Source: Candidatus Martarchaeota archaeon
Lineage (GTDB): Archaea; Micrarchaeota; Micrarchaeia; Micrarchaeales; Micrarchaeaceae
NCBI GenBank assembly: GCA_023485645.1
Contig: JAMCZM010000006.1
Location: 1 to 9,096 of the forward strand
Direction of reading: 5' to 3'
DNA length: 9,096 nucleotides
In this document: one piece after another, positions 1-5,717 of the stretch
Layout: each line of letters starts with the position of its first letter
How positions within the stretch are numbered: position 1 is the first letter of the stretch
The notes under the pieces: generated by a model
The model's database searches: none
Told to the model about the DNA's origin: nothing
Seen by the model: only the letters and a program-made list of their open reading frames with translations
Position numbers and translations under genes: made by a program

Positions 1-161
1 AAATAATTTTTAAATCCATGAATCCATGAAAAATATCTATAAAGAGATTTTACATTTTCTATAATACCTTTTTCATCATATATATGAAAAGGCGTAGGAT
101 ATTTTTCTTTTATCTTTTCTATTTCAGGTTTATTAAAAAAAAGGTCATTATTTTTATTCAT
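1..161 (-). CDS. lysA: Diaminopimelate decarboxylase, N-terminal part (cut by window edge)
   Basis: PLP-dependent cytoplasmic enzyme that decarboxylates meso-diaminopimelate to L-lysine, the last step of the DAP route. Only the first 53 codons are present; the gene continues beyond base 1. The visible protein contains KYPTPFHIYDEKGIIEN at about residues 20-36, followed by a segment with FSWIHGFKNYF. This is the conserved N-terminal block of one LysA subfamily, lying just before the PLP-lysine region, which falls outside the window. The ATG at 161-159 is preceded by GTGAT (minus strand, 169-165), a partial match to the archaeal anti-SD complement. The upstream region to 230 is AT-rich, with several possible TATA boxes. 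The catalytic lysine and substrate residues cannot be checked, so related group IV decarboxylases remain possible, though the match is specific enough to favour LysA. Confidence 0.8.
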   Translation of the reverse strand, partial: MNKNNDLFFNKPEIEKIKEKYPTPFHIYDEKGIIENVKSLYRYFSWIHGFKNY

Positions 162-300
162 CTAATCACTATTTTTATATTTATTGCTGTTTTAATAATT
201 TATTTTGTACTATATCGCACTTATTTTAAAATAAACACATCAATATCCAAAATAATATATTAATATAATAGCGTGTTAAATATTTCACCAAATTTTAAAG

Positions 301-323
301 AATTGGCATTAGTTATGCCAATT
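301..323 (-). terminator. Hairpin directly after the stop of the Cys-rich gene
   Basis: A perfect 9-bp stem (AATTGGCAT / ATGCCAATT) encloses a 5-nt loop. It begins immediately after the TAA stop (326-324) of the minus-strand Cys-rich gene. On the minus strand it is followed by CTTTAAAATTT, only weakly T-rich. On the plus strand it is followed by TTATTCTTTT, but no plus-strand gene lies upstream. It may end or stabilise the 3' end of the minus-strand transcript. Archaeal termination usually depends on T-tracts rather than hairpins, so the role is uncertain; the structure itself is clear. Confidence 0.4.
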
Positions 324-563
324 TTATTCTTTTCCACAGTTACAATCATTGTTTCCACATCCACATGATGATTCTTCATGGCAGTGTCCTCCACACCCAC
401 ATTCATTTGTAGAGTCTATTTGCTTAAATATTGATTTTTGACCCATCATATATCCTTTAATGAATGCGCGAAGCTCATTTTCGTTCATAGCGTTTAAAAG
501 CTCCTCTTTTTTCTTCCACATTTCCATTTTTCTTTCATGAGATTCTGTTTTTTCGCTGTTCAT
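324..563 (-). CDS. Small protein with cysteine-rich, metallothionein-like tail
   Basis: 79 residues; I do not recognise a named family. Residues 1-52 are charged and probably helical (MWKKKEELLNAMNENELRAF, then IKGYMMGQ). Residues 55-76 hold seven cysteines (55, 57, 61, 67, 69, 74, 76) in CxC-style pairs and two histidines (60, 62), separated by Gly, Asn and acidic residues. That pattern is typical of metal-binding tails and points to Zn, Cu or another soft metal; the metal and role are inferred. There is no signal peptide or membrane segment. The ATG at 563-561 follows a weak GATGAT element. A TATA-like TTTATAAAT lies at about 614-606, giving an expected short leader. It is a monocistronic unit between lysA and tRNA-Pro, ended by a 9-bp hairpin. 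The coding call is supported by the non-random composition and promoter placement. Confidence 0.7.
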   Translation of the reverse strand: MNSEKTESHERKMEMWKKKEELLNAMNENELRAFIKGYMMGQKSIFKQIDSTNECGCGGHCHEESSCGCGNNDCNCGKE

Positions 564-604
564 ATTATCATCATTACTATATATGTAGATTAGATATTTA
601 CGCT

Positions 605-614
605 TATTTATAAA
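605..614 (-). promoter_or_regulatory. Putative TATA box for the Cys-rich gene
   Basis: TTTATAAATA on the minus strand lies about 45-50 nt before the ATG at 563. Initiation about 25 nt downstream would give a leader of about 20 nt, enough for the weak GATGAT element before the start. This is inferred from archaeal spacing only; the region is AT-rich and TATA-like strings occur by chance. Confidence 0.35.
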
Positions 615-648
615 ATTAGTATATGCTAATAATTAAAATTTATTTCAA

Positions 649-721
649 TGGGGCTGCCGAGATTCGAACTCGGATAACCGCGACCCGAACGCGGTAGTCT
701 GCCAGGTTAGCGTACAGCCCC
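649..721 (-). tRNA. tRNA-Pro (anticodon CGG)
   Basis: On the minus strand the 7-bp acceptor stem GGGGCTG/CAGCCCC, the anticodon arm CCGCG-TTCGGGT-CGCGG and the T arm CCGAG-TTCGAAT-CTCGG are all perfectly paired. The anticodon loop reads T32 T33 C34 G35 G36 G37 T38, so the anticodon is CGG, which decodes the proline codon CCG. The G37 is as expected for tRNA-Pro. The variable loop is TTAT, the discriminator base at 649 is A73, and CCA is not encoded. The D-loop has the GG pair (CCTGGC), but the D stem is weak: by standard numbering G11-C24 pairs and T13-G22 wobbles, while C10/T25 and C12/A23 do not pair. No intron is visible. The D-stem weakness does not cast doubt on the gene, given the other three perfect stems. 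Confidence 0.95.
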
Positions 722-765
722 CTACTGTTATATTAATATTTTAATTAGAATAATAGATAAATGAT

Positions 766-1686
766 ATGATGGAAGATAAAGCTTTATTAGCATTTTCGTG
801 TAATTATCCGTTTTCATCAACTGCAAAAGAGCTTCTAAAAAGCATAGGGGACAAGGCAAATAATCCAATATATATGGATATAGGAAAATTAAGGGTTCAG
901 GAGGCCATAGATACCAATAATATCACATATAGGAATGATATTTTTGACATTAATTTAATAATAAGTTATGCTTACTCACGCCTTATAGTCAGTGCGCTTA
1001 ATAATCCTTATATACTGGATATTTACATAAAAGCTGAAGCAAGACGCTCCATAATAGCATTGACAAATGATAACGAGACTAACATAAAAAAATTATCAAT
1101 GGAACTGGGCTTTAATATAGAAATGAATAATGGTGAATTCAATGTTAAGGTCACCGATTTTTTGAATGCAACATCAAATATAAACAATTATAAGTTAATA
1201 AATTGGCCACTAAAATCTGGCTTTATAATAATGAATACGCAGGAATTTGCAGGTATGCTTGAAGGTGTAATATACGAAAAAATAAAAACAGGGTTGCCAA
1301 TACCAAAAAAAGAAATTCCAAAAACGCTTCTTGACTATGCAATGGAAATAAAAATACCAAAACCTAAGATTGAAATTAATGCTTCAAGATCAGAAGAGTG
1401 GATAGAGAAATTACTTTCCAATCCCATTCCAGATGTAAGGCAGCGTGTAGTGAATTTGATACTTGCCCCTTATCTAATAAATGTTAAAAAATTGGATACA
1501 GAATTAGCTTATAAAATAATAGTCGAATACATAGACAAGTGCAAAATACTTGATCCCACCACAAAAATAACAAACGCGCAAATAAAATACCAATGTGAAT
1601 ACTCAAAAAGTAAGGGCATGAAGCCTTTATCAAAAGAAAAGGCATTAGAATTGTTATCAGGCGTTGTAGATCTCTCTTATTTATGA
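766..1686 (+). CDS. priL: DNA primase large subunit with PriX-like C-terminal domain
   Basis: Non-catalytic subunit of the archaeal replicative primase, which partners PriS to make RNA/DNA primers. Length 306 residues, in the usual archaeal range. The N-terminal helical domain (about 1-200) contains the hallmark YSRLIVSALNNPYILDIYIKAEARR split over residues 70-94. The C-terminal part (about 208-296) has IPDVRQRVVNLILAPYLINV, then YIDKCKIL and YQCEYSKSKGMKPLSKEKA. I recognise this as the PriX-like form, a PriL-C relative without an Fe-S cluster. Only three cysteines exist in the protein (12, 259, 277), so a classic four-cysteine [4Fe-4S] site is absent. The ATG at 766 is one of two in-frame consecutive ATGs, with an AT-rich TATA-bearing leader shared head-to-head with tRNA-Pro. 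The stop codon overlaps the SD of the following zinc finger gene. Confidence 0.85.
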   Translation: MMEDKALLAFSCNYPFSSTAKELLKSIGDKANNPIYMDIGKLRVQEAIDTNNITYRNDIFDINLIISYAYSRLIVSALNNPYILDIYIKAEARRSIIALTNDNETNIKKLSMELGFNIEMNNGEFNVKVTDFLNATSNINNYKLINWPLKSGFIIMNTQEFAGMLEGVIYEKIKTGLPIPKKEIPKTLLDYAMEIKIPKPKIEINASRSEEWIEKLLSNPIPDVRQRVVNLILAPYLINVKKLDTELAYKIIVEYIDKCKILDPTTKITNAQIKYQCEYSKSKGMKPLSKEKALELLSGVVDLSYL

Positions 1687-1690
1687 GGTA
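1685..1690 (+). promoter_or_regulatory. Shine-Dalgarno site overlapping the priL stop
   Basis: GAGGTA shares bases with the TGA stop of priL (1684-1686) and sits 5 nt before the ATG at 1696. It is a good match to the archaeal GGAGGTGAT consensus. The overlap suggests translation of the small zinc finger gene is coupled to priL, and it decides that gene's start. Confidence 0.7.
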
Positions 1691-1695
1691 TTTTT

Positions 1696-1839
1696 ATGAA
1701 TTTTCAATTATGTAAAATATGTAATAAGCCAGCAGAATATACTTGTATTATGTGCGGCAAGGCTATCTGTAAATTCCATTTTGATAAAAAATCAAAGGTA
1801 TGTGATATTTGCAGAAAGGGTAAAATGTATAATGAATAA
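1696..1839 (+). CDS. 47-residue double zinc finger protein (HIT/RING-like ligand spacing)
   Basis: This small gene encodes 47 residues with four ligand pairs in perfect order: C6-x2-C9, C17-x2-C20, C25-x2-H28 and C36-x2-C39. The arrangement CxxC..CxxCG..CxxH..CxxC fits a cross-braced pair of zinc sites as in zf-HIT, B-box or RING-type domains. The middle reads YTCIMCGKAICKFHFD, typical of short archaeal zinc-ribbon-like proteins. It starts 9 nt after the priL stop with an SD overlapping that stop, so it is almost certainly cotranscribed with priL. The role is unknown; by context it could bind nucleic acid or a replication protein. The ligand spacing and the SD make the coding call secure despite the length. 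Confidence 0.85.
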   Translation: MNFQLCKICNKPAEYTCIMCGKAICKFHFDKKSKVCDICRKGKMYNE

Positions 1840-1861
1840 AAACGAAAATGCACATTAACTA

Positions 1862-1869
1862 TTTAAATT
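1862..1869 (+). promoter_or_regulatory. Putative TATA box for the surface protein gene
   Basis: TTTAAATT is centred about 25 nt upstream of the second in-frame ATG (1890) of the next gene and about 16 nt upstream of the first (1881). No SD is present before either. This spacing fits a leaderless transcript beginning at or near 1890. Confidence 0.4.
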
Positions 1870-1880
1870 GAATATTCCAA

Positions 1881-2366
1881 ATGCTTGTTATGCGCATTAA
1901 TGTTTTATTATTTGTGGTAATTATTGTAATTGTAGCTGCTGTATTTTTGTATGTAATCTATATGAATAAAATAAGTACGGTATATTTGGCAAAAAATGCG
2001 AATATAAACAATAGCCCAAATACTAATAATAGCAATAAAACTGTAACCAACAGCCCAACCATCAATGCAATAAAATTAGCAAATAGCCAATATGATGGAA
2101 TATCCTATAAAATATTTCCCGGACCACAAAATGCACAGTCATTAAGGGCACTTATTGGGATAAAGATGTTAAATAACACAATTTCTAATGGTACTAAAAT
2201 AACATTAAGCATGAATAATAATACTATATCAACTGTATATGTTCCAAAGAATGACTCATTATATTTTATAGAGGCATCATATGGTGATGATTTTGGAAGC
2301 TATGAAGGGTCCTTAGGAGATGATGGTATAATAATTGTAAATAGCACTGGTTATATAGTAAGTTAA
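1881..2366 (+). CDS. Single-pass membrane-anchored surface protein, sequon-rich
   Basis: 161 residues of no family I recognise. Residues 7-27 form one hydrophobic segment (VLLFVVIIVIVAAVFLYVIY) after a basic start, an uncleaved signal anchor or archaeal signal peptide. No lipobox or class III prepilin motif is evident. The rest is predicted to be outside the cell and is rich in Asn, Ser and Thr. It holds eight N-x-S/T sequons (N43, 49, 52, 98, 103, 113, 124, 154), consistent with archaeal N-glycosylation. Residues 35-67 are low-complexity and probably a flexible stalk; residues 68-161 look like a small beta-rich domain ending in acidic Gly/Asp segments. A start at ATG 1890 (MRINVLLF) fits the TATA spacing better than 1881. 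It lies alone between the primase pair and the 5S gene. Confidence 0.7.
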   Translation: MLVMRINVLLFVVIIVIVAAVFLYVIYMNKISTVYLAKNANINNSPNTNNSNKTVTNSPTINAIKLANSQYDGISYKIFPGPQNAQSLRALIGIKMLNNTISNGTKITLSMNNNTISTVYVPKNDSLYFIEASYGDDFGSYEGSLGDDGIIIVNSTGYIVS

Positions 2367-2388
2367 TTATACGCGTAAAACAGAAAAA

Positions 2389-2397
2389 TATAAAAAG
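2389..2397 (+). promoter_or_regulatory. TATA box of the 5S rRNA gene
   Basis: TATAAAAAG, preceded by purine-rich CAGAAAAA as a plausible BRE, is centred about 25 nt upstream of the 5S 5' end at 2418. Sequence and distance both match strong archaeal stable-RNA promoters. Confidence 0.75.
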
Positions 2398-2417
2398 GTT
2401 ATAAATCATAGTATACT

Positions 2418-2534
2418 TGCCAAACGGTAACAGGAGCAAGGAAACGCCCGAACCCATTTCGAACTCGGAAGCTAAGCTTGCTCACGATATGTTGTGTACT
2501 GCTTAACTGTGGGAAATCGTATTGCTGTTTGGCA
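2418..2534 (+). rRNA. rrf: 5S ribosomal RNA
   Basis: About 117 nt. The terminal helix I is perfect: TGCCAAAC at 2418-2425 pairs with GTTTGGCA at 2527-2534. The universally conserved core is present at about 2447-2477, including CCCGAACCCA, TTCGAACTCGGAAG and CTAAGC. The 3' half carries GGGAAATCGTATTGCTG in the expected helix IV/V region. It stands alone, with a good TATA box upstream and no 16S, 23S or tRNA gene next to it, as in archaea with dispersed rRNA genes. T-rich sequence after 2536 could serve as terminator. The ends are set by helix I and may be off by one or two bases. Confidence 0.95.
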
Positions 2535-2573
2535 CTTATGCTTTATCTTTATGGTCTATTTATTAGTGAGAAG

Positions 2574-2879
2574 ATGGATGTTGATATAATAGAGGCGCAA
2601 CAGATAGTTTCAAGTAAGGGTACTAAAATTGTATGGCTTGGAAGTGAACCTATAGAATACATATCAAAGCTTCTTGATATGGAAAAGGAGCAATTTTTAT
2701 TTATTGATCCAAATGAACTATTTTCAAATAAAGATATGATGAAATTGATGGAAGATCACGTTTTTATGTGCTATCATGGAAATTCGTCAAAGTTTGTGGT
2801 AAACCACTTAAAAAATAATAACATACGATCATATAATCTAAAAAAAGGCATAACTAGTATTGTCGGAGAGATATTTTGA
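2574..2879 (+). CDS. Small rhodanese-like domain protein
   Basis: 101 residues forming one probable rhodanese fold. The key block is CYHGNSSKFVVNHLKNNNI at residues 66-84, then RSYNLKKGI. This matches the rhodanese active loop (CxxGxRS) and the following helix and VYNLxGG strand. Cys66 would be the sulfur-carrying residue. The usual Arg of the loop is Ser71, and the family's DVR-type motif appears as IDPNE (44-48), so activity is uncertain; sulfur transfer or a binding role are both possible. The open frame extends back into the 5S gene, so the start was set at ATG 2574, preceded by AGTGAG as weak SD. ATG 2538 would add 12 hydrophobic residues, beginning 4 nt after the 5S end, and is less likely. 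It lies 46 nt before the ABC operon. Confidence 0.7.
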   Translation: MDVDIIEAQQIVSSKGTKIVWLGSEPIEYISKLLDMEKEQFLFIDPNELFSNKDMMKLMEDHVFMCYHGNSSKFVVNHLKNNNIRSYNLKKGITSIVGEIF

Positions 2880-2896
2880 AAAATGAAAGCGCAAAG

Positions 2897-2908
2897 TAGA
2901 TTAATCTA
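2897..2908 (+). promoter_or_regulatory. Palindrome at the putative ABC operon promoter
   Basis: TAGATTAATCTA is a perfect 12-nt palindrome 17 nt before the ATG of the ABC ATPase. It overlaps the only TATA-like stretch there (TTAATCTATA, 2901-2910), so it could be a repressor operator. A palindrome this short is expected a few times by chance in 9 kb of AT-rich DNA, so only its position supports the call. Confidence 0.3.
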
Positions 2909-2925
2909 TACATCAATTTCTATAT

Positions 2926-3816
2926 ATGCATAAAATAGAATTAACCAATGCTGTAAAACGATTCAAAAAAGTAGTCGCCGTAAATAATGTAAATATCTCC
3001 ATAAAAAATGGCATTAACATTATACTAGGTCCAAACGGTGCAGGAAAAAGTACGCTTTTAAAATGTATAGATGGATTGTATAAATTGGATTCTGGGTTTG
3101 TTAGAATAAATGGGAATGACCCATATACTAATTTTGACGTACATAAATACACATCGCTTCTTACTGACAATTATTCATTGTATGATTATTTGACTGTTAA
3201 AGATAACATACGTTTTTTTGGGAGGCTCTATGGGTTAAAAGATTCAGAAATAGAACAAAAAAGCAAAAAAATACTAAAAGAGCTTGACGCGTATAAATAT
3301 GTAAATAATAGAGTATATTCTCTGAGCAGAGGAACGAAACAAAAAATAGCATTTTGCCGTGCTATAATTAATGATCCTGAAATAGTATTGCTTGATGAGC
3401 CGACAGCCTTTCTTGATGCTGGTGCGGCAGAACAGATAAGAAAAAGTTTGGATGAAATAGCAAGAAAGGGTATAGTCCTATTTGTAACGCAGAGAATTGA
3501 TGAGGTGACAAGGTTCAATTCTCGGCTTCTTGTAATAAAAAATGGTGCAATAATAAAAGATGCAAATACTGATAGTATATATACTGATATATTTAAGAAT
3601 TCTGAGATAGGGGTACGATTAGCGCGTCCGATAAGTGCTAAAAAAATATTAAATAAAAATATTGTATATATAAATAGCCAAACTCCCACATATATTAAAT
3701 TAAAAATTCGCAATTTTAAGGATATAAACAGTAATGTCAAAATGCTTATAGAATCTGGCGCGTATATAGCAAGCGTAGATTATGCGGAGCCTGCACTTGA
3801 AGAATTATATAAATAG
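2926..3816 (+). CDS. ABC transporter ATP-binding protein (ABC-2/NatA type)
   Basis: 296-residue cytoplasmic ATPase that energises the permease encoded next. Motifs in order: Walker A GPNGAGKST (35-43), a Q-loop region LLTDNYSLYDYLT with Asp81 in place of Gln, signature LSRGTKQK (133-140, variant of LSGGQ), Walker B IVLLDEPT (153-160) and D-loop AFLD (161-164). The H-loop reads FVTQRIDEV, with Gln189 where the switch histidine is expected. Residues about 225-296 form the C-terminal extension seen in ABC-2 exporters, ending EPALEELYK. The Q-loop change is known in NatA-like proteins; loss of the histidine is unusual and may slow or alter hydrolysis. The start ATG 2926 has no SD and looks leaderless. 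The substrate is unknown; drug, lipid, ion or polymer export are all possible for this family. Confidence 0.9.
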   Translation: MHKIELTNAVKRFKKVVAVNNVNISIKNGINIILGPNGAGKSTLLKCIDGLYKLDSGFVRINGNDPYTNFDVHKYTSLLTDNYSLYDYLTVKDNIRFFGRLYGLKDSEIEQKSKKILKELDAYKYVNNRVYSLSRGTKQKIAFCRAIINDPEIVLLDEPTAFLDAGAAEQIRKSLDEIARKGIVLFVTQRIDEVTRFNSRLLVIKNGAIIKDANTDSIYTDIFKNSEIGVRLARPISAKKILNKNIVYINSQTPTYIKLKIRNFKDINSNVKMLIESGAYIASVDYAEPALEELYK

Positions 3817-3831
3817 ACAATAATAGGTAAT

Positions 3832-4620
3832 ATGATGAAAATAGAACGTTCGTACCATCTTGCAATAAAGGATATAAAGGAGATTTTTAGCAGTATTTCC
3901 ATATATGGACCTATGATAGGCGTTCCATTATTTTTTTCAATAATATTACCAATAATGACATTTTATGTTACTATATACGCGGCTCCAAATATCGTTAGCA
4001 GAATAACTGCTTTGCCAACAGCTCCATCACAAATAAAGCATGCAACAAGTGAAATGTTTCTCCAATATTTTGCCGTAAATATCTTAGGCCCAATATTTCT
4101 TACAATGCCGATATTAACAGCGTCCGTTATCGCGGCGGATAGCTTTGCGGGTGAAAAAGAGCGCAAAACATCAGATGCTCTACTTGCAACTCCAATAAGC
4201 AATTCAGAACTTTTATTAGGTAAGGTTCTTGCATCATTTATACCAACGTTAATACTCACATTGGCTGTGTTTTTAATATATGGCGGAATAACAAATTATT
4301 TTTCAATGAAAACTTTTGGTACATATATACTACCTACTACTTCATGGCTTTTAATGATAGTGTCTGGTCCATTTCTTGCAATAGTTACTATAGGGGTTAT
4401 GGTGCTAGTGTCCGCAAAGGTGCGTGGCATAAAAGAGGCACAACAGGTAAGCACATTGTTAATACTACCCGTTTTGATAATACCCTTTACATCTGTTCTA
4501 GGAATAGCTACATTAAATGTGGGATTTTTTGAAATGTTAATATTTATTCTTATAATACTAGATATTTTAATTCTGTACGCGAGCGTGCGCAGCTTTAAGA
4601 AGGAGGGTATTCTTGGCTGA
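3832..4620 (+). CDS. ABC-2 type transporter permease
   Basis: 262-residue integral membrane partner of the upstream ATPase, 15 nt away and in the same operon. Six hydrophobic segments are visible at about 24-48, 82-102, 132-152, 172-194, 206-226 and 231-251, as in the ABC-2 fold. The cytoplasmic loop after segment two carries the family motif GEKERKTSDALLATPIS (107-123), followed by LLLGKVLASF. This loop is the coupling region that contacts the ATPase. ATG 3832 and 3835 are consecutive in frame, with AGGT at 3824-3827 as SD. The last 8 nt overlap the next gene, whose SD lies within this gene's 3' end. The substrate cannot be inferred from sequence. Confidence 0.88.
   Translation: MMKIERSYHLAIKDIKEIFSSISIYGPMIGVPLFFSIILPIMTFYVTIYAAPNIVSRITALPTAPSQIKHATSEMFLQYFAVNILGPIFLTMPILTASVIAADSFAGEKERKTSDALLATPISNSELLLGKVLASFIPTLILTLAVFLIYGGITNYFSMKTFGTYILPTTSWLLMIVSGPFLAIVTIGVMVLVSAKVRGIKEAQQVSTLLILPVLIIPFTSVLGIATLNVGFFEMLIFILIILDILILYASVRSFKKEGILG
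4601..4606 (+). promoter_or_regulatory. Strong SD for the HemK2 TTG start
   Basis: AGGAGG, extended as AAGGAGGGT, is the best SD in the window and lies 6 nt before TTG 4613 inside the permease gene. It fixes the non-ATG start and the 8-nt overlap. Confidence 0.85.
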
Positions 4621-5188
4621 GCAATCAGGTTTGATAAATAGTATACATATAGACGTTTATAATGGCGTATATGCACCTAGGGAGGACTCATATTTACTAG
4701 CAAATGCGGTTGAAAAGTATGCCAATGGGAATGTACTTGATTTAGGTACTGGTACTGGGATACTAGGAATAGTAGCAGCAAAAAAAGGGTGTAATGTCAC
4801 ATTTGCTGACATTAATTCTGTGGCACTGGAATGTGCAAAGCACAACGCAAAAATCAATAATATAAGCGGCATATTCATTATTACTGATATGTTCTCAAAT
4901 ATAAAAAATAAATATGATACTATAATATTCAACCCCCCATATCTCGATAATAGTGTAGATATCACAAGTGATATTGACATTGCGCTTGATGGTGGGGTTT
5001 CTGGTCGCAAATATATTAATATATTACTTAGCAATTTTAAAAATTATGTGAATAAAAAATACAATATTTTGCTTCTTGAGAGTAGTATTAATAAATATGA
5101 AATGGATATTAAAAAATATAATGCTAAGATAATAGCTTCAGAAAAGGCATTTTTTGAAGAAATTGTTATTTTGCATATTGGTGATTGA
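4613..5188 (+). CDS. HemK2-type protein-glutamine N5-methyltransferase (aRF1 target)
   Basis: 191-residue SAM-dependent methyltransferase of the HemK2/N6AMT1/Mtq2 family. These enzymes methylate the Gln of the GGQ motif in class I release factors, normally with a Trm112 partner. Visible signatures are the N-terminal VYAPREDSYLL (19-29), SAM motif I VLDLGTGTGILG (41-52), the acidic FADIN (64-68) and the catalytic NPPY (107-110). ALDGGVSGRK (124-133) is a further hallmark of this subfamily. The length matches archaeal HemK2 and is well short of bacterial PrmC, which has an extra N-terminal domain. It starts at TTG with a near-consensus SD, overlapping the permease gene by 8 nt. The target assignment is from family knowledge. 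Confidence 0.88.
   Translation: MAEQSGLINSIHIDVYNGVYAPREDSYLLANAVEKYANGNVLDLGTGTGILGIVAAKKGCNVTFADINSVALECAKHNAKINNISGIFIITDMFSNIKNKYDTIIFNPPYLDNSVDITSDIDIALDGGVSGRKYINILLSNFKNYVNKKYNILLLESSINKYEMDIKKYNAKIIASEKAFFEEIVILHIGD
5180..5185 (+). promoter_or_regulatory. SD of the adenosine-specific kinase gene
   Basis: GGTGAT is an exact match to the 3' part of the archaeal SD consensus. It lies 3 nt before TTG 5189, at the end of the HemK2 gene, and supports the TTG over the later ATG at 5213. Confidence 0.65.
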
Positions 5189-5674
5189 TTGCACATAATA
5201 GATATTATAGATATGGAAAAATCAGAAGATACACAAATAATCATAGGACATTCTTCATTTATAAAAACTGTCGAGGATATTTATGAAGCATGTGTCAATT
5301 CAGTGCCTGGTATAAAATTCGGTATAGCTTTTGTAGAAGCTAGCGGAAAAAGACTTTTACGTAGTTCTGGAAATGATTTAGAACTAGAGAAAAGTGCCCT
5401 AAAGAATATGCAAAAGATAAATGCAGGACATAGCTTTTTAGTATTATTTAAAAACGCCTATCCTATAAATGTGTTAAAACATATTAGAGATGTTCCTGAG
5501 ATATCAAATATATATTGTGCAACTGCAAATCCTGTTAAAGTTGTACGAATAAATAATGAAGGAATGTTTGGTATAATTGGCATAATAGATGGATATCCAT
5601 CTGTTGGAATGGAAACTGATTCCGATAAATTAGAGAGGCATGATTTTCTTAGGAAAATCGGGTATAAGCTTTAA
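5189..5674 (+). CDS. Adenosine-specific kinase (PF04008 family)
   Basis: 161 residues, full family length. The protein matches the small family called adenosine-specific kinase, known mainly from archaea and thermophiles. Landmarks are IIIGHSSFIKTVEDIYEA (24-41), NSVPGIKFGIAFVEASG (43-59), AGHSFLVLFKNAYPINVL (80-97) and IYCATANPVKVV (109-120). The end DFLRKIGYKL is also typical. The family is described as binding adenosine and phosphorylating it to AMP; this function rests on limited evidence and is not proved by sequence. The start is TTG 5189, directly after the HemK2 stop with no gap. It keeps the short beta strand (IIDIID) that family members have before the EKPE-like block, which ATG 5213 would lose. 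It is probably the last gene of the ABC-HemK2 operon. Confidence 0.88.
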   Translation: MHIIDIIDMEKSEDTQIIIGHSSFIKTVEDIYEACVNSVPGIKFGIAFVEASGKRLLRSSGNDLELEKSALKNMQKINAGHSFLVLFKNAYPINVLKHIRDVPEISNIYCATANPVKVVRINNEGMFGIIGIIDGYPSVGMETDSDKLERHDFLRKIGYKL

Positions 5675-5717
5675 ATCTAAATTCATAAATAATTTTCTTA
5701 TTATTAGTTATTGGTGG

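Noticed and set aside
301..335. Plus-strand intrinsic terminator (hairpin plus TTATTCTTTT)
   Set aside because: No plus-strand gene lies upstream in the window; the T-rich part is coding sequence for the minus-strand Cys-rich gene.
2266..2457. 63-residue minus-strand open frame
   Set aside because: Opposite the end of the surface protein and the 5S promoter; composition shows no family signal.
2478..2573. N-terminal extension of the rhodanese-like gene from ATG 2478
   Set aside because: This stretch lies within the 5S rRNA gene and its 3' flank; the extra residues show no family similarity.
2913..5244. Several open frames on the minus strand, for example 3228-3740 and 4296-4676
   Set aside because: They are antisense to well-supported genes of the ABC operon, have low-information hydrophobic composition and no SD or promoter of their own.
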